Below, piece by piece: positions 37,621-48,885 of a DNA stretch of 64,000 nt. The notes under the pieces were generated by a model. It was not told the origin of the DNA. It did not search any database and saw only the letters and a program-made list of their open reading frames with translations. Every line of letters begins with the position of its first letter. The first letter of the stretch is position 1. The stretch is from contig JARFIW010000836.1 of NCBI GenBank assembly GCA_036346225.1, positions 1,922,001-1,986,000 on the forward strand, given 5' to 3'. The translations under genes and the position numbers were made by a program. Source of the stretch: Platerodrilus igneus. Its lineage: Eukaryota > Arthropoda > Insecta > Coleoptera > Lycidae.

Positions 37621-39972
37621 GACACAAATTGTGAGCTATGTGATGCTGTACTTCCCATAAGGTGTCTGTATTAAATATTACAACTTTGCTACTCCTATCC
37701 TGGTGAGCCCCAATTAGGGCGAAACGCGTCGACAGGATGCCCTCGTGGCAGAATTTGAGTCACTTGCCAATCATTTCTACTTTGTATATACATATATAGA
37801 ATGCTGTGAATCCACCAAAATCCGGGAACTACGGTTTTCGAATCGAGCCCCACAGATTGGGCATCAAGAATGCTGTGAAACCTACAAAAAGCTATTAACT
37901 TAACTGGTCCGTTGACTTTCTTCTGTTAATCGCCTCTTTACTCTTTTCCGCCTCGGCTGCTCACCTAGTTAAAACTTTCATCCTCATTCAAGAAAAAAAA
38001 AACAAATACATTCCTACTACAAACATCAACGTTAACTCTATTTACATCAATATTCATAATACATTAAAAGTTCAAAATTAAATGTCAGCATAAATTTCAG
38101 TATCATAAAATTTCAAGATTAAATTTGTTATCATTTTAATTTGCATCCAGAATTAAAGTCCTTGTAGGATGCCTACTAATTAATATAACAATAGTTGCAG
38201 ACCTGAGTCTGAGTACAAAGGGAGCATCTCCCACCCCTTTACGATTAATTAACCAGGTTCGTCTAATTGAGCTCAAAGACATACCCAAATTTTCATCATA
38301 ATCAAGAACATAAATACTAAATACTCCTTTCTACTTAAACAAGAAAATTTCACCTTAAAATTAAAATTTTGTTGTTAGTACAAATTCACTACTGTCCATT
38401 TTAAGTAAACAAATTATAAAGTTATTCAACACACACCAAAACATCAAAAATCGAACAACAAAGCATAAGTTACCTGAAGGTTAATGCACTCGTGGCTCCA
38501 ATGTACATCGTCCTCTGTTAATCACACCATTCCAACTGGGTTATGTTTAGGTCCTCGGATTACTGGTCGCCTTTAAAATTTTCTACATCACCATTCATCT
38601 AAAGTAGTTTCAGGGCTTTTCCGGAACTCATCTGTGTATATCTGAATCTTGTTTTGTGGACCCAGTCACGTTTACGAATCATTTAATCATTAACACCCCC
38701 GAAAAATAGCAAAGAAATTCATACTTCTTTCATGCTATACGCCAAACTGCCTACTTTTGTGTATTCATTTGTCGTTGCAAATTTGAATAATTGGTACAGT
38801 GATACTAGACTTTATTACCTTGCATCTTCTTTTCTAAGTGCACTAAATTACTTTCATTGTAGCACGTAAAGAACAAACTGTTTTAAATCACCAAAATATA
38901 CGAGCAAACTGTTTAAATTATTCAATCAAAATCGGAAAACTAAAGAGCACTGTTTAACGCATTGAATTAAATCGAAAATCTAAGAGAGAGAAACTCATAT
39001 TAACCCGGGTATATATAATGGTTAGCCTGTCTGTCGGTTTTGTCCCCAAAACGGCCAGTTTCTAGAATTTCGCATACTATGTTCCCATCTCGACCGCCCG
39101 TGCGTCGGTTCTACAAAATTTGCACACGCGCCAGTTGAAAATCTCAGAAATTTTCACACGGCTCGCAGCGTCTGAGAATAACTAATTAATTTTTATATAC
39201 AAATGTTATTTTTACCTCTCATGTTTGCCTCTTATTTTCAAACAATCGCAACCCAGTGACGTTGCTCAAATCACGCCTTTTACTATATGTGTCTCTGTCT
39301 TGCGCATATTATCCGTCTCTATCTACCCTGTTCCGAGTGGTACAAATCGATATTCTTTAGTATCGGTTATTTTCAATCCACGTGGACTGTGAAATAACCC
39401 ACCTTATTAGCATTTCCGTAAATATTAAGCGCGGTTTCTCCAACATTCTCTGTAACCATTTGTTATCTACAAAATTTAAGCAGAACATAAAACATTTAAA
39501 ATACGAGGTGTTCAAACATAATACTTCTAAATAACACTTCTACGATTTGAATATTATTGGGTTTTACAAGCTTTTATACATATTATATGTTACTAATGGT
39601 TCAATTAACTCCAATTAAAATAATACCCTTTAATTTTTAGTGAATCCTATTCAAATATTCAATTATTATCTGTACATTTTGTTTAATACTCGTTACCCAA
39701 ACTTGAATCAATTAATATAAATTTTGCACGTAATTTCTCTTTGTTTCTTTACTCGGAATAATTAAATTACACGTTGAGCATTTTAATACTGCTTCTTTTT
39801 ATAGAAAGCGTCTTGTAAATAATTTAAATTTCTTATTTTTAACGAAACGAATGAATTTTTATTCTCCACGGTTTTTTAATAAAGCGTATTATCTAATAAA
39901 ATTCCTTATACACGGTGATTAAAATTATTTGATGTAATTAATTAATTTTCTACCCTGGTCTAAATATGAGTA

Positions 39973-40052
39973 ATATATATATATATATATATATATACAT
40001 ACACACGCGAGCGCGTACCCGCATGCACCCCCCCCCACGCACACACACAAAA
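39973..40052. repeat. low-complexity tract: (AT)n, then CG-rich and (CA)n-like sequence
   Basis: Contains about 12 AT units, then an alternating purine-pyrimidine run with ACACACGCG and GCGCGTACCC, a run of C, and CACACACA. It directly abuts the left LTR of the gypsy element at 40055. Confidence 0.9.
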
Positions 40053-40054
40053 GG

Positions 40055-41975
40055 GGATTTTGTCTTCACGTTGGGCGCCAAAAATGGCATCGATTGAAAA
40101 TTTTATATTTTAATTTGGGGGTAAAAATGCTGTCATAAGGTAATTTAAGGGTATACAAAGTCATAGGGGTCGTAAGATACATGTAAAGATTATCAACGTT
40201 TAGAAAACCAAACAATTCCATCCTTAAATAGAAGTAAATCGACAATTTTACAGAAAGTCAATAGCGAGCACACTGTATATAAACCATAACTAATTTAATT
40301 CATAAAGGGAAGCTCATTTTGCAATAACCAGATCATATTTAGCAAGAACAATAACATGTACGTCGTATAATACATTTTAAATTAAATATACAAGTCTAGA
40401 ATTGAAAAGAAAAGACGCAAAAGTAATGTTTTAGACGCAACGAATTTTATCAAAATAAACATGCAATCGATGAAGGTAAACAACCTGGCATCCTAGCTAT
40501 ATAATAACATCATTAAAAATATTAACGCATAAATAAGTAAACGCATTCAAATACGTCATTATAGAAATATTAAAACGTGACCAAAAGACATTGTATTTTT
40601 ATAAAATCCGACATATTTGAAGTAATAAACAATAAATAACAGACGGCCCGTGATGTGATAAAATTTGAACTATAGCATACACAAATAAGATGACAAAATG
40701 TAATAGAAATTTGAATTTTCTGAGAAATATGCTACATAATATAGAACGCCTACATGAAGCGCTTTACCAAGGGTCTGGAGAGGAAATTTGGAGAAATACC
40801 AAGTCCTGTAGTGATAGCACAAGGTGCAATGACTTAATCAATGAACATGCAAGGAAAACCCATAGGGAAAATAGGTGGGTAGTCTTTAAATATCACGCGG
40901 ACCTTGTAAACAGGCGGTATCTCTGTAACCAAGGCACTAATCACGTCTGTGAGAAGTAAATTACTACGCAAAGTGAACTTAGTAAAAATAAATAATTGAG
41001 TGAAATCAAAGTGCAAAGTCAAGTGCCAATAAATACAATAGAAATGGCCGTTTGCTTTTAAAAATGTGAAGTAAATTATTAATTAAATGTAATTCTAATA
41101 TTTAAGAATTTAGGGCTCCAAATAAGTTCTGAGGAAACCTCAAATTAAACTACAAGTAAACTAAAAGTCATTCCAAGCAATTATAAAGCGCAAGCAAACT
41201 CTAAGAATTAAAATAGAACTAACCAAATATCTGGGTAAAATCTGAAAGGAGAATTCAAGCAGATTTAAGTAATTATTCTGGTCAACGAGTTGAGGAAACT
41301 ACGCTAAGAGTCAACTGGGAGAAGCCGTAGCAGAGAATCAAATCGGAAACAATCCAGGGGTGCTGACCATCCAAATATAGAGGCAGTTCCAGGAAACAAA
41401 CAACAAAAACACAGGTCAGAGATTTATAATGCTTTATTAGTATAAGACTGTATTTTAAATTTTTTTGAACTTTTTCTATTATTTATATCGAAGTATTTGT
41501 AAAGGTCATCAAAAATCCTTTGAAAATTTATAAAAATAGATAGAAGATCATTTGAACATCCAAAAGGGCTTCAAAGTAAATTATAGTGGTATATTTGCTG
41601 ACTTTCAGGGAGTCTAATTTTGGCGGAATCAGATAAATATTAATATTTTATTAAGGGGCTAATTTTTGAAAATAAAATCAAATTAATAAGTTATTAGAAC
41701 ACAAAGTGTAAATATTCTCGATTATATGAATTTTGGATTGCTTGATTTACATTATTTTAACAGACAGGAGCTACAGATAAGGGGGTTCAACAGTTTTTAT
41801 TGTCATGTTGGTAGGCACTCTGTGTTGATTAGTTTGAGTTAGTCGAGGCAGATATATGAAAAGAGGTATAAGTTTAGAAACGCAGAGTAGAAAGCCGAGT
41901 ACGAACATAGCAATAAAGATATATGACACATCAATGTGGAACGAGAATACCGGAAAAGGATAAATAGCATAGCAA
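40055..41975 (+). repeat. left LTR of the 40-47 kb gypsy element
   Basis: Begins GGATTTTGTCTTCAC followed by GTTGGGCGCC and ends AATAGCATAGCAA; matches 45286-47226 along its whole length with scattered substitutions and small indels. At 1.92 kb it is very long for an insect gypsy LTR. The short ORF at 40690-40959 inside it is not conserved in frame in the right copy. Confidence 0.93.
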
Positions 41976-42019
41976 CGAAGAATGGCGACCCAATCGTAGG
42001 GGCACAAACAAATAAAAGT

Positions 42020-42175
42020 AATTTAGCAATCCGAAAATCGTAGGGGTTCGAACAAATAAAAGAGATTAATATCGATTGAACCATAAGGGCCCGATTACAG
42101 AAACAGAAATTTAGCAATCCGAAAATCGTAGGAAATTTAACAATCCGGAAATCATAAGAGTTAGAAAAGTTAAAA
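42020..42175 (+). repeat. short repeats in the gypsy leader
   Basis: The unit TTTAGCAATCCGAAAATCG occurs at about 42020 and 42110, with a diverged third copy (TTTAACAATCCGGAAATCA) at about 42135. It lies between the primer-binding site and gag. Confidence 0.85.
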
Positions 42176-42261
42176 TTTGTAAATTAATTAAAATTAGCAA
42201 ATACAGGTAGATAGGAAAGAAATTTTGAAAAGTTAAATTAAAATTTAGGATTTAAATAAAC

Positions 42262-43600
42262 ATGGATAAAAGAATAAGGGAAGCTAGAGAGGCATTGAAG
42301 AATGAAGGGGTAAAAAAGGATCTCAGGAAAGTGAAATACTACACGATACACCGACGGAAATTGTGGGAAGAGTATTAGAACGGAGTCAAAATAAGGAGCA
42401 ACACATCTCACAGAAATCTAAAATAATGTCAATTTTATTACCGTTAAACAGCAAAATGAACAAAAACGAAAAGGTCATGAAAGACATGAAAATGCAGATT
42501 AATAAAAATGGAGAAAGGCTAGGTTCTGAAATAAAAATTTTGAGTGATGGTCTAAAAGAAACAAATCAAACGATCTCGGAAATGCAGTTACAAATTCAAA
42601 GTAAAGTCTGAAGAATTATGAACGATATCGATAATGTTAGGGACGAGGTTAGGAAAGGTAAATTAGATCAGGAAACTTGTGAAAGGAAAATGAATGATAG
42701 GATTACGGATTTAGGTATAAAGATGGAGGACATAGAAGGATATTGTAGGATAGGATTTAAATATGTAAATTGAGATTTGGGTACTTTAAAATCGGACTTG
42801 GAAAATTTTGGTAGGAATAAGGTGCAATACATTAGGAAACCCGTTAGGCTAAATCGACCAGAAATATCAGTAGAACAATATTCTAAGTTTTACAGAGATA
42901 ACAAGCTGCACCCGAAAATATTCTTAAATAATATCAAAACATTAATACAGGGATCAACGGACGAACGGTACAATTTAAACTTAGTTAGATCAATGTTAAA
43001 AGGAGGTGCGGAAATTTGGTTTAATTTGATCGAGAGTGAAGTAGAAACATTTCAGGAATTTGAAGTTAAATTTTTAAGACACTTTTGGAGAGACAACCAG
43101 CAGTACAAAGCCAGAGATAATTTAATTATGGGCTAATATACTCAAAACTTAGGAATGACATGAGAATTATAAGCCATACAAAAATTTAGTATCGTAAAGC
43201 AACAAGATCCTCCATTAGAAGAAAGACAAATAATAAAATACTTAGCCGGACATTTTGGAGAAGAGGTGAGACAATATATTACAATTCAAAACATAGTAGA
43301 CGAGATATATTCCTGGAATATCTACAACGCTGTGATGAGTTGGGACAGAATTGTATAATGGAAAATTGAATGCAAAGGCAACAAGTAAATATGGTTAGAA
43401 TGCAAAGGAGAGCAGAAACAAATAGATCTAATTATCAGCGAAATAATAGCAATTATAGGGGAAATTTCTACAGAAACTATTATAATAACTACACTAATAA
43501 TTTTAGACATAATTGGAGCACAGGAAACAAGCCAAAGAGAAAAACAGAGCAGACCAACTATGACAGGAACATAAATCAAAATACACGTTAACAAGAACAT
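42262..43600 (+). pseudogene. gypsy Gag, broken
   Basis: Starts MDKRIREAREALKNEG (42262). A coiled-coil-like, Lys/Glu/Met-rich part (42363-42611) precedes the capsid region (42777-43136), which has RLNRPEISVEQYSKFYRDN and FEVKFLRHFWRDNQQYKARD. A basic Asn/Arg/Tyr-rich tail (43370-43591, SNYQRNNSNYRGNFYRNYYN) follows in place of a zinc knuckle. Lack of a CCHC knuckle is a feature of 17.6/gypsy-like Gags. Frameshifts and stops break the reading at about 42340, 42610, 42772 and 43136, so it is not expressed as one protein. It assembles RNA-packaging particles in working relatives. Confidence 0.75.
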
Positions 43601-43799
43601 GTGGAACAAATGTCACAATCAAAGAGAACAAACTGCACTTACGCAGAAACTACGAATCAGGCAAGACCAGCTACGTCGAGTCAGAATGTTTGAATGAGGA
43701 CAAACCAAGCAAGCTCTTAAGAATTAATAAATACGAACACTGGCGCGAATATATTAAACATGAAGTGGAAAACGATTTAAATAGAAACTTATTACCGTA

Positions 43800-45030
43800 A
43801 ATTAAATTAAAAGTGGAAAATAATAGAAGTAAAATACTCTTGATATGGGAGTAGAAGCAACACTTGTGTCGCAAGATTTTGTTAAACAGAGAAGGTTAAT
43901 AGAGAAGATGATGCCAGTTAAGAAGTGTAATTTGATAGCACCGAATAGCAAGAGATTTGCAAGTATTAATAAAATGGTAATTCTGAAATGTGAAGAGGGA
44001 AAGGTAAGATTTGAAAACGAATTTATGGTGATACCGGGATTAAGGATAGATGCAATATTTGGTATGGCCATTATTGATAAGTTGGGATTAAGAATTAATG
44101 CAGAAGGAAAGGAAATAAGATGTAAGGGGGAATGTATTAAATGGGATGACAAAGAAAGCGTCAAAGTCGAAGACGACTGTTTGAATATTAATCAATTTGA
44201 GGGTGAAGTAGATATAGAGGGGGATGTAGATGAAGAAATTAAATGTCCAGAAGAGATGAAAGATAGGGTGAAGGAATTATTAACAAAACATTCCGAATTA
44301 ATAAGATCAGAGTCCAGAATTGCAACAGGGTATGTACATAAATTAAAAGTAGTGAACATGGAGCCGTTTAACACAAAGTTATATCCTATTCCAGCAGCAT
44401 ACAGGGATAGAGTGAGAGGAGAGATAGAACAAATGTTAAGTGAGGGTATCATTGAGAAGTCAAACACTCATTTTGTAAATACACTAGTTGTAGTACAGAA
44501 AAGTGACGATAGCATCAGGCTATGTCTCGATGCAAAGAAAATAAACAAGAGAACAAAACCGCAATACAATAGTCCACCAACTATGGATACGATATTAGTG
44601 ATAATAGGTAATAAAAATTTTTTTCGAAAATCGACTTGAAAAATTCATTTTGGCTAATTCCACTAGAACGCGAATGAAGAAAGTACACGGGTTTTCCAGT
44701 AAAAGGGCATATTTATGAAGAAGTTTGCAGCCATTATGTAAATGATATTTATTTTTAGCGATAATATAGAGCAACATTTCACACACCTTGAACGAATTTT
44801 GGAGTTAAATTTAGCAGAGATAAAGTTAAATATGAAGAGTGTTCTTTCAGGAGAAAAAATTTTTAGGATACGATATAGGGTGTATAAGGGGGAAAAATAA
44901 TACAATTAATGATTTAAATTCAGGAAATAATTTTGTAGCAATGGTCAATTTAGGGAAGAAGAATGACATAATAATTTCAGATAAAACGTTTTTCCTGTTT
45001 GAGAAAAACAGAAAGTTGTACAAATTGTAA
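43800..45030 (+). pseudogene. gypsy protease and partial reverse transcriptase, RT core deleted
   Basis: The open stretch 43845-44639 holds a protease-like LLDMGVEATLVSQDF in which the active-site Ser after Asp is Met. The RT N-terminus follows (KLYPIPAAYRDRVRGEIEQM and SIRLCLDAKKINKR). After 44640 frames shift: SKIDLKNSFWLIPLE and YTGFPVKGH are readable, then a deletion removes the fingers/palm core. The sequence resumes near 44740 at VNDIYIFSDNIEQHFTH, which corresponds to the Y-V-D-D box with Asn in place of the first Asp. It ends after FLGYDIG (about 44870). RNase H and integrase are missing. The copy cannot move on its own. Confidence 0.8.
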
Positions 45031-45165
45031 TATAATTATAAGGTAAAATAGGTATAGATAAGGGATTAAAATAGGGATATAATTATAAGTTAAGATAGGT
45101 ATAGATAAGGGATTAGAATAGGAACATATTTATAAGTTAAGATAGGTACGGATAGAAATTAGCAT
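45025..45165 (+). repeat. minisatellite, three units of about 50 bp
   Basis: Three imperfect tandem copies around the core GGTATAGATAAGGGATTA with an ATATAATTATAAGTTAAGAT-like spacer, at the 3' end of the gypsy interior, just after the truncated coding region. Confidence 0.85.
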
Positions 45166-45285
45166 AGGAATTTAGATATAAGATTAATCAGATTTTGTAG
45201 GAAAACTTAGGGGAACAAATACGAATTAAGGAGACAAGTAAATTTCATGCAGGAAAATAAAAATACAACAATTTTGAATCAATGA

Positions 45286-47226
45286 GGATTTTGTCTTCAC
45301 CTTGGGCGCCAAAAAAATGGCATTGATTGAAAATTTTATATTTTAATTTGGGGGGTGAAATGCTGTCATAAAGTAATTTAAGGGTATATTAAGTCATAGG
45401 GGTCGTAAGAAACATGTAAAGATTATCAACTTTTAGAAAACCAAACAATTCCATCATTAAATAGGAGTAAATCGACAATTTTACAGAAAGTCAATAGCGA
45501 GCACACTGTATATAAACCATAACTAATTTAATTCATAAAAGGGAAGCTTATTCTGCAATAACCAGATCATATTTAGCAAAAACAATAACGTCTACGTCGT
45601 ATAATACATTTTAAATTAAATATACAAGTCTAGAATTGAAAAGAAACGAGCAAAAGTAATGTTTTAAACGCAACGAGTTTTATCAAAATAAACATGCAAT
45701 CGATGAAGGTAAACAACCTGCCATCCTAGCTATATAATAACATCATTAAAAATATTAACGCATAAATAAGTAAATGCATTCAAATACGTCATTATAGAAA
45801 TATTATAACGTGACCAAAAGACATTGTATTTTTATAAAATCCAACATATTTGGAATAATAAACAATAAATAACAGACGGTCGGTCCATGATGTGATAAAA
45901 TTTGAACTGTAGCATACACAAATAAGACGACATGACAAAATGTAATAGAAATTTGGATTTTCTGAGAAATATGCTACATAATATAGAACGTCTACATGAG
46001 AAATAAAGCGCTTTACCAAGGGTCTGGACAGGAAATTTGGAGAAATACCAAGTCCTGTAGTGATAGCACAAGGTGCAACGCATTAATCAACAAATACGCG
46101 AGGAAAACCAATAGGAAAAATAGGTGGGTGGAGTCTTTAAATAGCACGCGGGCCTTGTAAACAGGCAGTATCTCTGTATGCAAGGCACTAACCACGTCTG
46201 TGAGAAGTAAATTACTACGCAAAGTGAACTTAGTAAAAATAAATAATTGAGTGAAATCAAAGTGCAAAGTCAAGTGCCAATAAATACAATAGAAACGGCC
46301 GTTTGCTTTTAAAACGTGAAGTAAATTATTAATTAAATATAATTCTAATATTTAAGAATTTAGGGCTCCAAATAAGTTCTGAGGAAATCTCAAATTAAAC
46401 TACAAGTAAACTAAAAGTCATTCCAAGCAATTATAAAGCGTAAGCAAACTCTAAGAATTAAAATAGAACTAACCAAATATCTGGGTAAAATCTGAAGGGA
46501 GAATTCAATCAGATTTAAGCAATTATTCTGGTCAACAAGTTGAGCAAATTACGCTAAGAGTCAACTGGCAAAAGCCATAACAGAGAATCAAATCGGAAAC
46601 AATCCAGGGGTGCTGACCATCCACATATAGAGGCAGTTCCAGGAAACAAACAAGGAAAACACGGGTCAGAGATTTATAATCCTTTATTAGTATAAAACTG
46701 TATTTTTAATTTTCTTGAACGTTTTCTATTATTTATATCAAAGTATTTGTAAGGGTCATCAAAAATCTTTTAAGAATTTATAAAAATAGATAGAAGATCA
46801 TTTGAATGTTCAAAAGGGCTTGAGAGTAAATTAGTGATATTTTTGCTGACTTTTAGAGAGTCTAATTTTGGTGGAATCGAATAAATAATAATATTTTATT
46901 CAGGGACTAATTTTTGAATATAAAATCAAATTAATAAGTTATTAGAACACAAAAGTGTAAATATTCTCGATTATTATATGAATTTTGAATCGCTTCATTT
47001 ACATTATTTTAACAGATAGGAGCTAGAGAAAAGAGGGTTAAACAGTCTTTATTGTCGTGTTGTTGGGCACTCTGTGTTGATTAGTTTGAGCTAGCCGAAC
47101 AGATATATAAAAAGAGGTATAGGTTTAGAGACGCAGAGTAGAAAGCAGTTTACGAACATAGTAATAAAGATATATGACACATCAACGTGGAATGAGAATA
47201 CCGAAAAAGGATAAATAGCATAGCAA
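45286..47226 (+). repeat. right LTR of the 40-47 kb gypsy element
   Basis: Direct repeat of 40055-41975. Its start is preceded by no clear polypurine tract, so the exact 5' boundary is uncertain by a few bases. Confidence 0.93.
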
Positions 47227-47479
47227 TATATATAAACATTTTGTGTGCCTTCTTCGATAGTAAAACACGAGCTCAAGGTGCACTTATACACAATTCTGTT
47301 TTAACACTGCAGTCTGCCAAGTCAGTCCATCAACTCCGTGCTGAGTTGTCACATACACACAACTAACTACTGTTGTTCTTAAAGGGCGTAGCAACAGGAG
47401 GGGATGAAATAGAGCTAAGAGGTAAATGTGCCTGAACGATTTCACAGAATATGTATCTGTGGAGCATTGGTAATCTATT

Positions 47480-47665
47480 TATTTTTTTAAATCTTCAGTA
47501 ATACACTTCTTAAATTCGTGTTTAGACAGAAGTTTCTTGCAGATAAATGAGTCCTACATTTTTTTATTTTCATTATCAATGAAGAAATGTACAGAAACAT
47601 TAGCTTGAATGAATTTGTTCAACAATGATAGAACTTCAACATGGTTATTTTGAACAAAATGCTTC
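47480..47665 (-). other. coding-like fragment, family not recognised
   Basis: On the minus strand about 60 codons read with one stop in the middle (HVFLKHFVQNNHVEVLSLLN at the start, SFICKKLLSKHEFKKCITED at the end). Composition is protein-like. It lies in Iswi intron 2 just beyond the gypsy right LTR. I cannot assign it; it is probably a piece of a decayed element. Confidence 0.25.
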
Positions 47666-48534
47666 AAGAACACATGTGGTTGACATACGAAGCTACAGCT
47701 TTTGTTTGAAAATTCTTTTATGGGCGGTTGTAAATTTGCAATTCAGAAGTTGAATTTTCAACAAGGTTATATGAATTAGTTTGCATGGACTAGTTTGCGT
47801 TCCCTTGCCTAGAAATTGGGATATCCAGAATCCCATAAATAAAGTGCAACAGCAGCATAAAAAATTATGGCAGTATGTTACTACAACACAGAAGATGTAA
47901 AATCGTATCGACAGAACCAGAAGAAGAAAATGTCTTAATAGTGTGCAGGGAACAGACATTATGTACACTTTCTTTAATTTATAAGATTATGAGTGGGAAC
48001 TTATGTCAATCAATCAACAGTCTGCAAGCCATGAGTAATTGCACAAACAGCACAATTGTCATTTATAAACACCGTTGCCCACCTGTCCAAATACCTATTA
48101 CAAATGGTAACTTAACCTTTTTTTTACAAAACACTGCTTTTAAATTGAAATACCACAACAATAGACTTGTCTTAGATATGAACTAGAACGAGAACGCATC
48201 GGTATTCAATTTTTTAGGTTGTAGGTTTGAGAAAAATGCATGTAAAAAATTTATTTATAGCACTTCAGAAATAAATAACATGATCGCATATGCGTGATTT
48301 TAAAATTAGTTTAATACGATAGATAACCAAAAGTTTGCGGACATCGTCATTTCAACAAATACTTAACATTGTTTTGATTTCTATGTATCTAGTTCGGCTT
48401 ATGAAATTGGGTACTTTTAATCGCATTGCGACATATTGCAAAATTTTGCAAAGATATTCAACCGCATTCAAAACATTTCTATCATAAAAATTTCAAAACA
48501 CACTTTGTTGTAGTTTGGTTACTAATAAACTTAC

Positions 48535-48743
48535 TCTCCGGGTTCTTCCTCAGGTTTAATTTTTTTAGGTCTACCACTTTTGGCTTTAGGCGTTCCTTTT
48601 GAAGCCTGAGATGTCATAAAATGTGAAAAAATTTCAGTTTGCTTAAGAAGGAAATCAAATCGTTTGCCCCTGTCTGTTTCGAGTTTAGTTTCAAAATCTT
48701 CACCTTTGCCACGAGACGAAAGAGTATCTGATGATGATGCATT
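48535..48743 (-). CDS. Iswi: ISWI ATPase, coding exon 2 (N-terminal region)
   Basis: Encodes residues 20-88 plus two bases of codon 89. A TTTCAG acceptor precedes it and a GTAAGT donor follows. Residues 46-62 (KRFDFLLKQTEIFSHFM) match the conserved N-terminal segment of ISWI/SMARCA5 proteins, and a lysine/proline-rich, AT-hook-like stretch (residues 72-83, GRPKK core) follows. In the ISWI family this N-terminal region packs on the ATPase core and holds it inactive until nucleosome contact. The donor splits the Asp codon that begins the next conserved block. After this exon the gene is interrupted by a 23.6-kb intron (24927-48534) filled with transposons. Confidence 0.93.
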
Positions 48744-48828
48744 CTGAAACACCAAAACTGTAAGATATATGTTAAAAAAATTATTAAATGCTATGATACA
48801 CATAACTGAACTTAAATAATTTACTTAC

Positions 48829-48885
48829 GGAGTTTTCGCCTGGATCGACAGCTTCCGCTGGCTGTTGTACAGCTACAGCAGACAT
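48829..48885 (-). CDS. Iswi: ISWI chromatin-remodelling ATPase, coding exon 1 (start codon)
   Basis: First coding exon of the ISWI gene, encoding 19 residues that begin MSAVAVQQPAEAVDPG. The ATG is at 48885-48883 on the minus strand, and the exon ends at a consensus donor (GTAAGT, 48828-48823) in phase 0. The start was chosen because it is the only ATG in frame with the unmistakable downstream exon 2, and because acidic, poorly conserved N-termini of this kind are usual in ISWI proteins. Intron 1 is only 85 bp (48744-48828). No TATA box or clear transcription start could be recognised above 48885. The exon assignment rests on splice logic and phase agreement; this short segment alone has no diagnostic motif. 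Confidence 0.8.

Larger units (their letters stand above)
40055..47226 (+). mobile_element. Ty3/gypsy retrotransposon with 1.9-kb LTRs and deleted pol
   Basis: Direct repeats of about 1.92-1.94 kb (40055-41975 and 45286-47226), about 5-6 percent diverged by eye, flank a 3.3-kb interior with plus-strand gag, protease and the first part of RT. A primer-binding-site-like TGGCGACCCAATCGTAGG starts at 41983, eight bases after the left LTR. RNase H and integrase are absent. No clean target duplication was seen, but (AT)n sequence borders both sides (39973-39997 and 47227-47233), compatible with insertion into an AT tract as in 17.6/gypsy-type elements. Confidence 0.9.
24927..48534 (-). other. Iswi intron 2 (23,608 bp), transposon-filled
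   Basis: Bounded by the GTAAGT donor next to 48535 and the ATTTCAG acceptor next to 24926. Contains gypsy, hAT and BEL fossils plus the gypsy element at 40.05-47.23 kb, listed separately. I see nothing recognisable in 28950-29880, 30660-34690 (very AT-rich), 37620-39970 (one GC-richer patch at about 39000-39360) and 47230-48530 (one coding-like stretch at 47480-47665). Confidence 0.9.

Noticed and set aside
40071..40084. GGGCGCCAA near the start of the 40-kb and 45-kb LTRs as a minus-strand primer-binding site
   Set aside because: It lies inside both copies of the direct repeat, and the gag-pol remnants are on the plus strand with another PBS-like sequence at 41983.
40690..40959. 89-codon ORF in the long gypsy LTR as an accessory gene
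   Set aside because: The right LTR copy has indels and stops in the corresponding segment, so the frame is not conserved.
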